This document shows, piece after piece, positions 51,887-61,448 of a DNA stretch of 64,000 nt. A model generated the notes under the pieces. The model was not told the DNA's origin. It searched no databases and worked only from the letters and a program-made list of their open reading frames with translations. The translations under genes were made by a program, and so were the position numbers. Every line of letters starts with the position of its first letter. The stretch's first letter is position 1. This DNA is from JAJDXO01 sp965207535 (GTDB lineage: Bacteria; Pseudomonadota; Alphaproteobacteria; Rhodospirillales; UBA2165). Location: NCBI GenBank assembly GCA_965207535.1, contig CBDBMR010000014.1, positions 310,001 to 374,000 on the forward strand. The letters run 5' to 3'.

Positions 51887-52636
51887 TCAGCGGGTGATTC
51901 CGCCTCCATCGACGATCAGGCACTGACCGCTGACAAAGTCCGCGTGATCGCTGAGAAAAAATGCGGCCGGTCCAATAAGGTCGTCAGGTTGCTGATCGCG
52001 CCCCAAGGATCGCCCAGCGGCGATGGTTGCCTTCCGGTCCCCGATGCCCTCGCGGGCCAAGACGCCCTCGCTCATGGTCAGGCCGGGGGCGATGGTGTTG
52101 ACGCGAATGTTCTTTGGCCCAAGTTCGCGGATCAACGAGCGAGTCATCGCCAACACCCCGCCCTTGGATGCGTCATAGTGGAGCAGACCGGGATATCCGT
52201 GGAAGATGCGGTTGGTGGATACCATGACGATTGATCCGCCGCCCGCCCGCTCCATGGCCGGCACGGCCGCCCGGGCGCACAACCAGGGCCCCTTGACATT
52301 GACCCGCATAACCTCGTCCCAGAGTTCGGGATCGATCTCGTCGTACGCCTCGATCGGCAGGGCCGAGAAAAGGGCCGCGTTGCAAACCAGCCCATCGACT
52401 CCCCCGAAAGCTTCCTCTGTTTCAGCGACCATCCGATTGCAGTCATCGAGACTGGTAACGTCTGCCTGGATTCCAATCGCCTTGCAGCCATCGGACGCGA
52501 TCCGCCGAACGGCGTCGGAAGGATCGGCGAGGTCACAGACCGCAACGCTGGCGCCCATCCGGGCGAAGCCCGAAGCCATCGCGGCGCCGATTCCCTGTGC
52601 CGCCCCGGTTATGATTATCCGTTTAGAGTCCAACAT
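51887..52636 (-). CDS. SDR-family oxidoreductase
   Basis: 249 residues. NAD(P)-binding GAAQGIGAAMASGFARMG, NAG-type CNAALFS, serine in MVSTNRIFHG, and YDASKGG with the catalytic Tyr and Lys. A classical SDR that reduces a ketone or oxidises an alcohol. The C-terminal SGQCLIVDGG is standard. Member of the catabolic operon, 42 bases after the acyl-CoA synthetase gene. Confidence 0.93.
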   Translation of the reverse strand: MLDSKRIIITGAAQGIGAAMASGFARMGASVAVCDLADPSDAVRRIASDGCKAIGIQADVTSLDDCNRMVAETEEAFGGVDGLVCNAALFSALPIEAYDEIDPELWDEVMRVNVKGPWLCARAAVPAMERAGGGSIVMVSTNRIFHGYPGLLHYDASKGGVLAMTRSLIRELGPKNIRVNTIAPGLTMSEGVLAREGIGDRKATIAAGRSLGRDQQPDDLIGPAAFFLSDHADFVSGQCLIVDGGGITR

Positions 52637-52678
52637 CAGATGCTCTCACCCCTCCCCTCGGATCGGCTCCGCGGCAGC

Positions 52679-54751
52679 TTACAGATCCACGACCAGATCG
52701 GCCGCCACGAGACGATCCGCCGTCACGAACAGCGGATTGATTTCCAAGGACGGCAGCCGGTCGGCGGCCTCCGACATCCGCACCAACAATTTCGCCAGGG
52801 CATTACGGTTCACCGGTCCGGCGCCACGCCAGCCATCCAGCATGCGCTCCGCCCTTATTTCCCCGATCATGGCGTGAGCTTCGCCTTCGCCGAATGGCGC
52901 CTTGCGATAACTCAGGTCATCAAGCAATTCACACAAAGTTCCACCTGAGCCGAGCATGACAAGCGGCCCGAAATGCGGATCGCTTCGGGCAGCCAGCAGG
53001 ACTTCGACGCCGTTGATGTGAGGACACCATGTGACATGGATGTCCGGCCAGTTCCCCGCGTGTTCTTCCGCCAGTCTCGCCAAATCGCCGTAGGCGGCTT
53101 CCACAGCCGCCGGCACCGAGAGGTTGATCCGCACGCCGTCCAATTCGGTCCGGTGTTTCAACCCCGCCGCCGTCAGCTTGAGCACTATGGTCTTGTGATC
53201 CCCGAGCGCGGATACCGCCTCCTCCGCCGATTTGACCGGCGCGTCGGTCAGTACCTCGATGCCGGTCTCTCGAAGGATATCGACCACCGCATCCAGACTT
53301 TTCGCCTGCACACCCGGAGGAAGAGGCGCCGTGGACGGTTTCTCGAATGACTTCCCGGTTCGCACCAGCTTGGCGACCGCCTCCGTCATGACGGTCGGAT
53401 CGTCGAATACGGCGATACCGCTTCTCACCAGATCAGCGCGATCCTCGCTCTCGAGATTTGCCGCGATGGCGATCAGTTTGTCCGGGTGACCGGCTTGAAA
53501 CGTCAGCATTTGCGACATGATCCCGTCGCGGGTTCGGGGGACCAGGGGCACATGGCTGATATAACCGAGCATCGTTTGTGGATCGCGCTCAAGCCCCCAC
53601 TTCAGATGACCGCCGGTAATTTCCATGTCGCTCATGGATGGCGCGGAGATGTCGATGGGATTGCGGTCATTGACGAACGAGTTCGTCTGTTTGAGATCGG
53701 CCAGCGCACCCTTGGGATATTCGGGGAGCTCCAGGCCGTTCTTTGCCGCGGCATCCGATATCATCACGGCGCCCCCGCCCGAAACCGAGACAGCGGCTAT
53801 TTCGGGAGAGGCCGGAATAGCCCCGGCGTTGCAAGCGGCGACCAGATCGATCATTTCATTGATTGATCCGGCCCGCAAAACGCCAAACTGGCAAAACAAG
53901 TCCTCGACAACCCGGTCTTCGACGTAAACCGACGCGGTGTGCCCGGTTGCGGCCTCGCCGCCCTGGGGAGTGGTCCCAACCTTGAGAACCACCACGGGCT
54001 TTCTTGATTGCCGCGCCAGTTCCAGCGCCTGAACCAGCTTCAAACCACGGCTGGCGTCTTCCATGTAAACGGCAATCGTCTTCGTCGCGGGATCACCGGC
54101 ATAGAACGCGATCGCGTCGCAGATATCGATATCGGCCTGGTTTCCGGTGGATATCCAATTGGCCAGTCCCAACCCGCGGTCGCGCAGTTGCGCAAAAATC
54201 TGAATGCCGACCGCGCCGGACTGACTTGCAACGGAGATATCCCCCACCACCGGCCAGCCGTTGCCCCCGTGATGTTCAGGGGCGCTGGTAAAACTGGCGA
54301 CAAATCCGGATGCCAATGACATCACACCCATGCAGTTGGGCCCGATCATCCGCATGTCATGGTCCTGGGCGATCTTCAGCAGCTCGTCCTGCCGGAGCCG
54401 TCCCTCGGCGCCGGCCTCCGCAAACTGCGCGCCATAGACGATGGCAATGCTTGCCCCCTTCTCCCCGGCGGCTATCAAATTTTCGCGCACGAGCGCCGCG
54501 GGCACCGCGATCACGGCAATGTCCGGGGCCTCGGGAAGATCGGAAATGCTCCGATAGGCCTCGATGCCCTGGACGATTTCGTTTTTTGCATTCACCGGGT
54601 AGAGTCGGCCCGCATATCGTCGTTCGAGACAGAATTTCAATGCGCGTCCGCCGAATTTCATCGGATTCGTCGACGCACCGATGATCGCCGCCGATTGCGG
54701 ACGAAAGCACATCTCCAGCTTTCCGAATTCCGACTTGTCGAGTTGCTGCAT
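52679..54751 (-). CDS. ADP-forming acyl-CoA synthetase
   Basis: 690 residues. N-terminal CoA-binding domain (SAAIIGASTNPMKFGGRAL, IAVIAVPAALV), a middle ligase domain with the phosphohistidine in GHTASVYVEDRVVEDLFCQFGV, and a C-terminal ATP-grasp domain starting about LDAVVDILRETGIEVLTDAPV. It makes an acyl-CoA with ATP giving ADP and phosphate. Follows the HTH-methyltransferase hybrid gene directly (TGAATG). It probably activates the acid product for beta-oxidation-like steps. Confidence 0.9.
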   Translation of the reverse strand: MQQLDKSEFGKLEMCFRPQSAAIIGASTNPMKFGGRALKFCLERRYAGRLYPVNAKNEIVQGIEAYRSISDLPEAPDIAVIAVPAALVRENLIAAGEKGASIAIVYGAQFAEAGAEGRLRQDELLKIAQDHDMRMIGPNCMGVMSLASGFVASFTSAPEHHGGNGWPVVGDISVASQSGAVGIQIFAQLRDRGLGLANWISTGNQADIDICDAIAFYAGDPATKTIAVYMEDASRGLKLVQALELARQSRKPVVVLKVGTTPQGGEAATGHTASVYVEDRVVEDLFCQFGVLRAGSINEMIDLVAACNAGAIPASPEIAAVSVSGGGAVMISDAAAKNGLELPEYPKGALADLKQTNSFVNDRNPIDISAPSMSDMEITGGHLKWGLERDPQTMLGYISHVPLVPRTRDGIMSQMLTFQAGHPDKLIAIAANLESEDRADLVRSGIAVFDDPTVMTEAVAKLVRTGKSFEKPSTAPLPPGVQAKSLDAVVDILRETGIEVLTDAPVKSAEEAVSALGDHKTIVLKLTAAGLKHRTELDGVRINLSVPAAVEAAYGDLARLAEEHAGNWPDIHVTWCPHINGVEVLLAARSDPHFGPLVMLGSGGTLCELLDDLSYRKAPFGEGEAHAMIGEIRAERMLDGWRGAGPVNRNALAKLLVRMSEAADRLPSLEINPLFVTADRLVAADLVVDL

Positions 54752-56173
54752 TCAGCCCTGCCGCTTCCGGGTGACGGTAAATGTCTCGTTCACGAACCAC
54801 ATCCCGCCATGCTTGACGAGCACCTCGCGCACCACGTCCAGATAGCGCGAGTCCCGGGCCATGACCTGTTGCGCCAGCTCCTCCTTCACCTCGACGAAAT
54901 AGAGCGCGTTGTTCCAGGCGGAAGAGAGGGAGAGCAGTCCTATTTCGTGCTCGCCCAGTGACGGCAGGGTGTGCATATCGAACCGGAACAGGGAACGGGC
55001 GTCGGTCAGGCCGCTGAACTTGAAGCCGCTTTGCTTGGCACCCAGGGCTTTTCGGAAATCGCGCAGAATATCGTAGCGGTTTACGAACGGAATCCGCTGT
55101 TTCGGCCAGACGCCCCGCACGATTTCATGGGCCGGATCGTTTCCATGCGACTGAATGACGGTCATCTGCCCGCCCGGCGCCAACCGTTCGACCACGGGTC
55201 TCAGAACGTAGTCGATCCTGAACTTCATGGTGTGGCTGTGGAGGTAGGGGTGATTGAGCAGGCAGTAATCGTACTGCCGAATACCCTCTCCGTGGCTGGG
55301 AATGATATCCTTGAGGTTGGACTTCTGGTCCTGTCGGTAAATCGTCACCACGCTCGGCACGGCGTAGACCGGCTGCGCGTGTTCGCCCTGGTAAACGACC
55401 CATTCCTTCGAGAGATCTTCGTAAAGCGCCGCCACCTGCTTCTGGAAGTCGTAGCTGCGGTCGCCGTCGAGCGCCACGTCCCGCCAGATCAGGTCCTCGG
55501 GGCAATCGTCGGACTTCTTCTCCATATCCAGCGCTTCCCAAAGGTACATATTGGTCATGACGAAAACGCTTAGCGGATGTTCCGCCAGCCGATCCACCAA
55601 CCGCCCCATCGTATTGCGAAGATCCTCCAGTCCGCGCCCCTTCAAAACGACAAGCACCGGCGTATCGGGCAAAGTGGCATTCAAGGCGCGCAGGGTTCGG
55701 GTCAACGTGATCCCATTGTCCATGGGCGTGTAGAACAAACGGATGCCCGGCGAGCCCGGCTGCAAATTCTTGAGTTCCTCGGCAACGCGGTCCGCCAGAA
55801 CCCAAGACTCGTTCGTCGTGCCGGCAAACACATGGAAACGTTGGCGCTGCTCATGAAAGGCGAAACTGCCGGGCGTGCGGATCGAGGTTTCCTGGCTGAT
55901 GAGCTCGGCCATGGTCTCCGCATTGGACTGGGCCTTCTTTCGGCGCGGACGGCCGCGGAGTTCGATCTCGCCCCGGTCGGCCCGCTCGATGAATTCCGCG
56001 ATTCGCTCGGCGGTCCGGGACTCGATGCGGCTGCCGTTCGAAATACGGCCGACAAGCTTGCCGTCATTGACCGCAAGACGTCCGAACGTCGATTCCGCGA
56101 TCTTGTGCTTCCTGCAAAATGCTCGAATCGCAGCGGCCAGCTTTTCCGGTTTGTCGAGAAGATGAAGAACCAT
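54752..56173 (-). CDS. HTH-domain protein fused to a methyltransferase-like domain, unknown role
   Basis: 473 residues with no named family I can assign. Residues 10-65 (FCRKHKIAESTFGRLAVNDGKLVGRI, then SRTAERIAEFIE) look like a small helix-turn-helix with a tail of Arg/Lys (GRPRRKKAQS). The rest has Rossmann-like strands: GIRLFYTPMDNGITLTRTLRALN and VVERLAPGGQMTVIQSHGND (a motif-I/IV-like step of class I methyltransferases), plus MFR-type strands near the end. There is no clear catalytic motif. It is the only DNA-binding candidate in the 45-63 kb set, so it may regulate the operon. Confidence 0.55.
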   Translation of the reverse strand: MVLHLLDKPEKLAAAIRAFCRKHKIAESTFGRLAVNDGKLVGRISNGSRIESRTAERIAEFIERADRGEIELRGRPRRKKAQSNAETMAELISQETSIRTPGSFAFHEQRQRFHVFAGTTNESWVLADRVAEELKNLQPGSPGIRLFYTPMDNGITLTRTLRALNATLPDTPVLVVLKGRGLEDLRNTMGRLVDRLAEHPLSVFVMTNMYLWEALDMEKKSDDCPEDLIWRDVALDGDRSYDFQKQVAALYEDLSKEWVVYQGEHAQPVYAVPSVVTIYRQDQKSNLKDIIPSHGEGIRQYDYCLLNHPYLHSHTMKFRIDYVLRPVVERLAPGGQMTVIQSHGNDPAHEIVRGVWPKQRIPFVNRYDILRDFRKALGAKQSGFKFSGLTDARSLFRFDMHTLPSLGEHEIGLLSLSSAWNNALYFVEVKEELAQQVMARDSRYLDVVREVLVKHGGMWFVNETFTVTRKRQG

Positions 56174-56230
56174 GTGGCTTTCGCGTGATGTCCGACGGTA
56201 ATGGCGTACGGAGGCAGATGACCCGGATCG

Positions 56231-56707
56231 TCAATCGCCGATCAGGAATGTGCCCTCGATCTCGACCGGCTGGCGATCCACCAGCCCATCCACGCCGACC
56301 GAAGAGCGGGCATGGCAACCTATTTCCGGGCCGAACGCCTCATAGAACAAATCGCTGGCCCCGTTCAACACTATATTCTGCCGCTCGAAATCCGGATGAG
56401 CGTTGATCATTCCGAGAATTTTTACCACCCGCTTCACCCGATCCAAATCGCCCACATGATGCCTGACCGTGGCGATCATCTTTATCGCCAAGGCGCGTGC
56501 AACTTCATACCCCTCATCCTCGGTGATCTCCAAACCGACCTTTCCGCGCCGCTTCACGTTTCCTTCCTCCAGGAGCGCGGCACCGTGGCCGGATACGTAG
56601 AGCATCTTGTCCACAAGCACGGCGCTGGTTCGGTTGGGACTGGGCAGAACGAGCGGCTCCGGCAAGGTTATTCCCATATCCTGCAGGCGAGCCTCGATTT
56701 TCGACAT
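56231..56707 (-). CDS. RidA/YjgF-family protein
   Basis: 158 residues from ATG 56707. LPSPNRTSAVLVDKMLYVSGHGAAL, then VVKILGMINAHPDF and GCHARSSVGVDGLVDRQPVEIEG, match the longer Rid3-type subgroup. RidA enzymes release ammonia from reactive imines or enamines; the catabolic members hydrolyse imine intermediates. It is the first gene of the long minus-strand operon and starts 31 bases inside a palindromic operator. Confidence 0.88.
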   Translation of the reverse strand: MSKIEARLQDMGITLPEPLVLPSPNRTSAVLVDKMLYVSGHGAALLEEGNVKRRGKVGLEITEDEGYEVARALAIKMIATVRHHVGDLDRVKRVVKILGMINAHPDFERQNIVLNGASDLFYEAFGPEIGCHARSSVGVDGLVDRQPVEIEGTFLIGD

Positions 56708-56737
56708 GATGCTGCCCTTGACGCAGTGGATGAAGGT

Positions 56738-56758
56738 CAAACGAAATCATTTCGTTTG
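56738..56758. promoter_or_regulatory. Perfect 10-bp palindromic operator
   Basis: CAAACGAAAT (56738-56747) and ATTTCGTTTG (56749-56758) are exact reverse complements around one base. It lies 31 bases upstream of the ridA-type start and between it and the divergent LigM-like gene, so one regulator may control both. Confidence 0.75.
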
Positions 56759-56791
56759 GCAGGAACCGTGGAAATTTCACTTGCAGTATTG

Positions 56792-56810
56792 CCCATTATC
56801 TGCCCATTAG
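56792..56810. promoter_or_regulatory. Direct repeat CCCATT with AG tail, variant of the shared operator
   Basis: CCCATT at 56792-56797 and 56803-56808 (11 bases apart), followed by AG. This resembles the CCCACT/CCCACT/AG block at 51601-51618 and 61446-61463, with the same orientation relative to the minus-strand gene. It lies between the ridA-type and LigM-like genes. The -10 of the ridA side would be GATAAT. Confidence 0.6.
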
Positions 56811-56866
56811 TAAACAGAAAAGGCTCACGCCTACATGTTCACCGCCTCTGGAACGGGAGAAGGTCA

Positions 56867-58231
56867 ATGGCAATTGAGACACTCGAAGACAAGATCAACT
56901 CGATAGGCAATCCGGTGGATATGCTCCGCAACGCCGCCGCCGGGCCGTACCAGTTTCCCATCACCTCCGAGTTCAGCAATTGGCGCGACGAGCAGGAGGC
57001 CTGGCGCAACGGCGCGGTCCTGTTCGACCAGTCGTTCCACATGACCGATCTATATGTCGAGGGTCCGGATACCAGGAAGTTGTGCGAATACCTGGCGGTC
57101 AATTCAATGGCCAACTGGCAGCGCGATCTCGCCAAGCAATTCGTTCACTGCACGCCGGATGGTTATGTGGTTGGCGACGCGATCATATTTATCCTCGAGG
57201 AAGACAAGGCCAATATCGTCAACAAACCCAGCAATGCCAACTGGGTGACGTATCACGCCGAGAAAGAGGGGTTTGACGTCTCCTTCGATCTCGACATGCG
57301 CGCACTGGACAACAGGGGACGGCGCAAGGGATACCGGTTTGAAGTCCAGGGTCCCGAAGCCTGGTCGCTCCTGGAAAAACTGAACGGCGGGCCGATCGAG
57401 CAGTTCAAATTCTTCCGGATGGGCGAAATCAACGTGGCCGGCCGGCAGGTACGGGCACTGCGGCACGGCATGGCCGGCGCAGTCGGCTTGGAACTCTTTG
57501 GCCCGTTCGACGACTACGACCTCATCCGCGACGCCATCCTCGAGGCGGGTCAGGAGTTCGGCATCAGGGCCGCCGGCTCCAAGACCTATTCGACCGTCGC
57601 GCATGAATCCGGATGGTTCCCTTCGCCGCTTCCCGCGATCTATTCCAGCGGCGATCTTGCCGATTACCGGCGGTGGCTGCCCGCGACAAGCTTCGAGGCC
57701 AACCTGTCATTGGGCGGCTCGTTGGTCAGCGACAACGTGGAGGACTATTACCTCACGCCCTACGACCTGGGCTACGGCCATATCGTCAAGTTCGATCATG
57801 ACTTCATCGGGCGCGATGCGCTGGAGGCGAAAAAGGATCAGCCGCACAGGCACAAGGTGACGCTTCGGTGGAACAAGGACGATGTGCTGAAGGTGTTTGC
57901 TTCCATGTTCAATGAAGGCGACCGGTACAAGTTCCTCGACATACCCGCATCTCACTACGCGACCTGCCCCTATGACCTTGTGACCAGGGACGGCAAGCCG
58001 GTCGGATTGTCCCACTATCCGGTCTACACATCCAATGTCGCCGGCTGGATTTCCCTGGCCCTGCTGGATGAGGAAGCGGCCGCCCCCGGCACGGAGGTCT
58101 CGTTGACGTGGGGCGAACCGGACGGCGGGACCATGAAACCGGCCGTCGAACGTCACGTTCAGACCGAAATTGCCTGCACGGTGGAGCCCTGTCCGATTTC
58201 AGTCACGGCGCGGGAAACGTACAGAAAGTAG
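56867..58231 (+). CDS. Aminomethyltransferase-family O-demethylase (LigM-like)
   Basis: 454 residues from ATG 56867, preceded by GGGAGAAGG; the frame is open back to 56312. The sequence follows LigM throughout: NPVDMLRNAAAGPY, FSNWRDEQEAWRNGAVLFDQ, HMTDLYVEG, HESGWFPSPLPAIYSSG and IEDYY-type VEDYYLTPYDLGYGHIVKFDHDFIGRDALEA. LigM moves a methyl from an aromatic methoxy group to tetrahydrofolate. The MetF-like gene at 62431 would oxidise the resulting methyl-THF. Substrate unknown; a sibling, GcvT/DmdA-like demethylase is possible. Confidence 0.85.
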   Translation: MAIETLEDKINSIGNPVDMLRNAAAGPYQFPITSEFSNWRDEQEAWRNGAVLFDQSFHMTDLYVEGPDTRKLCEYLAVNSMANWQRDLAKQFVHCTPDGYVVGDAIIFILEEDKANIVNKPSNANWVTYHAEKEGFDVSFDLDMRALDNRGRRKGYRFEVQGPEAWSLLEKLNGGPIEQFKFFRMGEINVAGRQVRALRHGMAGAVGLELFGPFDDYDLIRDAILEAGQEFGIRAAGSKTYSTVAHESGWFPSPLPAIYSSGDLADYRRWLPATSFEANLSLGGSLVSDNVEDYYLTPYDLGYGHIVKFDHDFIGRDALEAKKDQPHRHKVTLRWNKDDVLKVFASMFNEGDRYKFLDIPASHYATCPYDLVTRDGKPVGLSHYPVYTSNVAGWISLALLDEEAAAPGTEVSLTWGEPDGGTMKPAVERHVQTEIACTVEPCPISVTARETYRK

Positions 58232-58241
58232 GGACCGCACC

Positions 58242-59843
58242 TTAACGGTTTTCATCCTCGAGAATCATATCGCTGGCTTTCTCGGCGATCATCAGCACGG
58301 CTGCATTGGTGTTTCCCGATACGATCGACGGCATAACCGACGCATCCACCACTCGCAGCCCGGCAACACCTCTCAGCCGGCAACGGGGGTCCAAGGGCGC
58401 GTCGTCCGCGTCCCCCATGGCTACAGTCCCGACCGGATGAAATATCGTCGTCACCCGTTCCTTGATCGCCTCCAGCAACTCATCGTCGCCGGCATTTGCC
58501 AATTCCGGCTCGGGCCAGACCTCCTCTTCGATCACATCCGACACCGGCGCCAGCCGGCAGATCTCCCGCGACCGTTTAAGGCCGTCGACAATCGCTTTCC
58601 GATCTCGGTCCGCGGAAAGATAGTTGGCGGTGATGGCAGGCGCCGTCATGGGGTCCGGGCTTCTTAAACGCACCGTCCCCCGGCTTTCCGGACGTATGGG
58701 GCAGATGGAAACCGAGAATCCTGGCCATGGGTGAAAACCCTCGGCCGGATTGTCGCTGCTCCAAGGCAAGACATGGAACTGAACATCCGGGCGCGCGAGT
58801 TCGCCGGAGCTGCGAAGGAAACAAAATACCGGGCCCGCTCCCATGGTCAGCGGACCGCGACGCCGCAATAGGTATTCGAACCCCATCCCCGCTTTGCCGA
58901 AATTGCTGTTCAGACGGCCGTTCAAGGTCGGGATCGATACCCGATAGACATTGTGGAACTTCAAGTGATCCTGCAGGCCCCGGCCGATACCGGGTGCGTC
59001 CAGTACCGTCCGGATTTCGTGAGCCTCCAGATGGTCGGCTTCGCCGATGCCGGAAAGCATCAACAAGTGTGGCGAGCCGATGGTACCCGCCGACAAAAGA
59101 ATTTCCCTGTTGGCGGAAATAATCTCGCCGGCGCCATCCGGACGGCGCAACTCCACGCCCCTTGCGCGGTTGCCCGCCGTGACGATGCGGGTGACCATCG
59201 CGTCCGTCATGACCCTCAAGTTCGGGCGGCCCCGGACCGGATCGAGATAGCCGTGGGCCGCCGAGACGCGCCGTCCCTTCCAGGTGGTCGTCTGGTAGTA
59301 GCCCGTGCCTTCCTGATCGGCACCGTTGCAATCCGGGTTCGCCGGCAGTCCATAGTTCACAGCGGCTTCACGGAAAAGGTCCGTAATCCGGAATTGGGCC
59401 CGGCCGAGCGAAACGCCGATCCGGCCGTCGCCGCCCCGCCATTGGTCATCCCCCTGCTCGTTCCGTTCGGAACGCTTGAAGTACGGCAGGACGTTCCCGT
59501 AATGCCATCCCTCGGCGGCCTGCCCCCAATAATCGAAGTCAGCCTTATGTCCGCGGACGTGGATCAATCCGTTGATCGCGCTCGAACCGCCGAGCCCCCG
59601 GCCGCGCGGCCAATCCAGCACACGGCCGTTTAGGTGCGGCTCCGGTTCGGTCGTCAGGCACCAATCGTAGACCGGATCGCCGATGGTTTTGAAATAGCCG
59701 ATCGGCATCTTGACCCAGGGGCTGCGATTGCGCCCGCCGGCTTCAATCAGCAGCACCCGGCGACGGGGATCGCCGCTCAGCCGGTTGGCAAGGACGCAGC
59801 CCGCGGTGCCGGCACCGACGACAATGTAATCCCAGTCATCCAT
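58242..59843 (-). CDS. GMC-family FAD oxidoreductase (choline dehydrogenase-like)
   Basis: 533 residues from ATG 59843. DYIVVGAGTAGCVLANRL binds FAD and RGRGLGGSSAINGL is the GMC signature; TIFHPVGTVAMG and VVDASVMPSIVSGNTNAAVLMIAEKA are the catalytic His and C-terminal segments. It oxidises an alcohol to an aldehyde. Convergent with the LigM-like gene (10 bases apart). It lies 14 bases after the unknown 189-residue gene. Confidence 0.92.
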   Translation of the reverse strand: MDDWDYIVVGAGTAGCVLANRLSGDPRRRVLLIEAGGRNRSPWVKMPIGYFKTIGDPVYDWCLTTEPEPHLNGRVLDWPRGRGLGGSSAINGLIHVRGHKADFDYWGQAAEGWHYGNVLPYFKRSERNEQGDDQWRGGDGRIGVSLGRAQFRITDLFREAAVNYGLPANPDCNGADQEGTGYYQTTTWKGRRVSAAHGYLDPVRGRPNLRVMTDAMVTRIVTAGNRARGVELRRPDGAGEIISANREILLSAGTIGSPHLLMLSGIGEADHLEAHEIRTVLDAPGIGRGLQDHLKFHNVYRVSIPTLNGRLNSNFGKAGMGFEYLLRRRGPLTMGAGPVFCFLRSSGELARPDVQFHVLPWSSDNPAEGFHPWPGFSVSICPIRPESRGTVRLRSPDPMTAPAITANYLSADRDRKAIVDGLKRSREICRLAPVSDVIEEEVWPEPELANAGDDELLEAIKERVTTIFHPVGTVAMGDADDAPLDPRCRLRGVAGLRVVDASVMPSIVSGNTNAAVLMIAEKASDMILEDENR

Positions 59844-59857
59844 CAACCACGCAGACG

Positions 59858-60427
59858 TCAGATAAAGTGAGGAATTTCCCTTTTGGTCGGCCCAACCGAA
59901 TAACGCGGGTTCGGTCTTCGGCCGTCCCATCGATCCGCCGTGACGTCCTCCAGAACGACCTGATGGTCAAGCGAACGGCCGAGCCTGCCATCCGATAGCG
60001 TCGCCCTGTCTCCCGGCACCGAGTTCTCACAGATCACCAGGAAGCCGCGCGGAAGCACCTCACCCGAACCGCCGTTCTCCGAGACCAACTCGGATGGCCG
60101 GCCAAGCTCGGCGAGTGAATTTCCATTGAGCGCGACGGCATCGAGGTGGCCGCTCAGATTCTTCAGGCGCCACGCCTTTCGCGCCAGAACGATGCTCCCG
60201 GTACTCAACTGCACCACCGGTGAGATGAGTGCGCCGCCGCCCAAAGCGGTGAGCGCATACGTTGAACTTGCCTGCCCGCCCGGCTCCGCCTGGTGATAGA
60301 GCTCGGTTGTCAGAACCGTCAGGGGCATCGGCGTGCCGCCGATAAATATCCGGTCAATCACGATGTCCGGCGTGGTGATGTTCCCTTCCGGTCCCTCTAC
60401 GTGCGGCTTGAATAGAAACAGCGACAT
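59858..60427 (-). CDS. Uncharacterised protein, 189 residues
   Basis: No family recognised. The start region (VEGPEGNITTPDIVIDRIFIGGTPMPLTVL) and the many short alternating hydrophobic strands suggest a beta-rich protein; ALTALGGGALISPVVQLSTG and LGRSLDHQVVLEDV are the only clear repeats of that pattern. No signal peptide. It lies between the Asp-box propeller and GMC oxidoreductase genes, 12 and 14 bases from each, so is a stable operon member. Confidence 0.6.
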   Translation of the reverse strand: MSLFLFKPHVEGPEGNITTPDIVIDRIFIGGTPMPLTVLTTELYHQAEPGGQASSTYALTALGGGALISPVVQLSTGSIVLARKAWRLKNLSGHLDAVALNGNSLAELGRPSELVSENGGSGEVLPRGFLVICENSVPGDRATLSDGRLGRSLDHQVVLEDVTADRWDGRRPNPRYSVGPTKREIPHFI

Positions 60428-60439
60428 TGAAACGTCTCC

Positions 60440-61411
60440 TTACACGGGCGCCCAGGTGATCATGCGGATTTCGCCGAGTTCCCGATCCGTCTTTGTCCAG
60501 CTTTCGCCGCCGTCCGTGCTTTTGAAAATTTGTCCAAAGATCGTTGCCGCAAAAAGAAGGGAGGTGTCGGCGGCGTTGGTCCCGATGGACCACAAGGTGC
60601 TGTTGGGTTCATGGGACAACGCGCACTCACGCCAGGTTTCCCCGAAATCGCGGCTAATGAGAAACTGCCCTGCCTCGCCGGAAGGCCTGTCGCCAACCGA
60701 AGCAATCACGATAGGAGAGTTCGCCGCCGGCTGTTTGATGCTTCGGAAGTAGTCCCATTTCGCCAACGGGATACTCAACTGCTCCCACGTCACGCCGTCA
60801 TCCCGCGATCTGTGGAGCCCATCTTCGGTCGAACAGAGGATTGTTCGTTCGTCACCCTCGTCGAGGAATGCCAGATCGTGGGTATCATTGTCGTGCAGTC
60901 CCTCGATCATCAGCCGCCACGTTTTGCCGCGGTCGTCGGAACGGATTATCCCGTCGATTTCGACGGTGATCCAGATCGTATCCTCGTGCTTCGGGTCGAA
61001 ATGAACCGAGGTCACGCGGGATGTATTGATAAACCAGCACTCGGTTGAAGCGTCCAGATTGGCCCGCGTCCAGGTCTGTCCGTCATCCTCGGAGATGAAA
61101 ATTTCACCCGGCCGCGTGCCGCAGGCGATGAAACCCGGATCGTTTGGCGCGCGCGCGATCTGCAGAATGTGAAGCGAATCCATGGGAGACGGAATGTAGT
61201 CGAACCGGCCCTTGTCCTCGGTAAACCGGTAAAGGCCCTGATCGGTCCCCGCCAGCACCTCTCCGGGTCGAGCAGGGTGGGTGTTGACCGACCAGCATCT
61301 CGCTTCGTTGTAAAATCCGCCGGTCGGCGTGGGCAGCCGGTTCCAGCTTGTGCCCTCGTCTTCGCTGATCCAAACGCTTTGCATCGTGGCCGCATAGGCT
61401 TTGTATTTCAC
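60440..61411 (-). CDS. Asp-box (BNR) beta-propeller protein, sialidase/Ycf48-like
   Basis: 323 residues from GTG 61411, which follows GGGGGAG at 7 bases; the longer start at 61450 would fall inside the promoter block. Six Asp boxes are visible: SEDEGTSW, SEDDGQTW, SDDRGKTW, SRDDGVTW, SRDFGETW and STDGGESW, giving a multi-blade propeller. No signal peptide and no sialidase arginine motif, so probably not a sialidase. Such folds act as protein scaffolds or bind sugars. First gene of propeller-unknown-GMC. Confidence 0.8.
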   Translation of the reverse strand: MKYKAYAATMQSVWISEDEGTSWNRLPTPTGGFYNEARCWSVNTHPARPGEVLAGTDQGLYRFTEDKGRFDYIPSPMDSLHILQIARAPNDPGFIACGTRPGEIFISEDDGQTWTRANLDASTECWFINTSRVTSVHFDPKHEDTIWITVEIDGIIRSDDRGKTWRLMIEGLHDNDTHDLAFLDEGDERTILCSTEDGLHRSRDDGVTWEQLSIPLAKWDYFRSIKQPAANSPIVIASVGDRPSGEAGQFLISRDFGETWRECALSHEPNSTLWSIGTNAADTSLLFAATIFGQIFKSTDGGESWTKTDRELGEIRMITWAPV

Positions 61412-61448
61412 AACGCGCTCCCCCGGGCAGTCCAAATCCTCGCTGCCC

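Noticed and set aside
56312..56866. Extended N-terminus of the LigM-like protein from 56312
   Set aside because: The upstream part is antisense to the ridA-type gene and the operator region; LigM homology and the ribosome-binding site begin at 56867.
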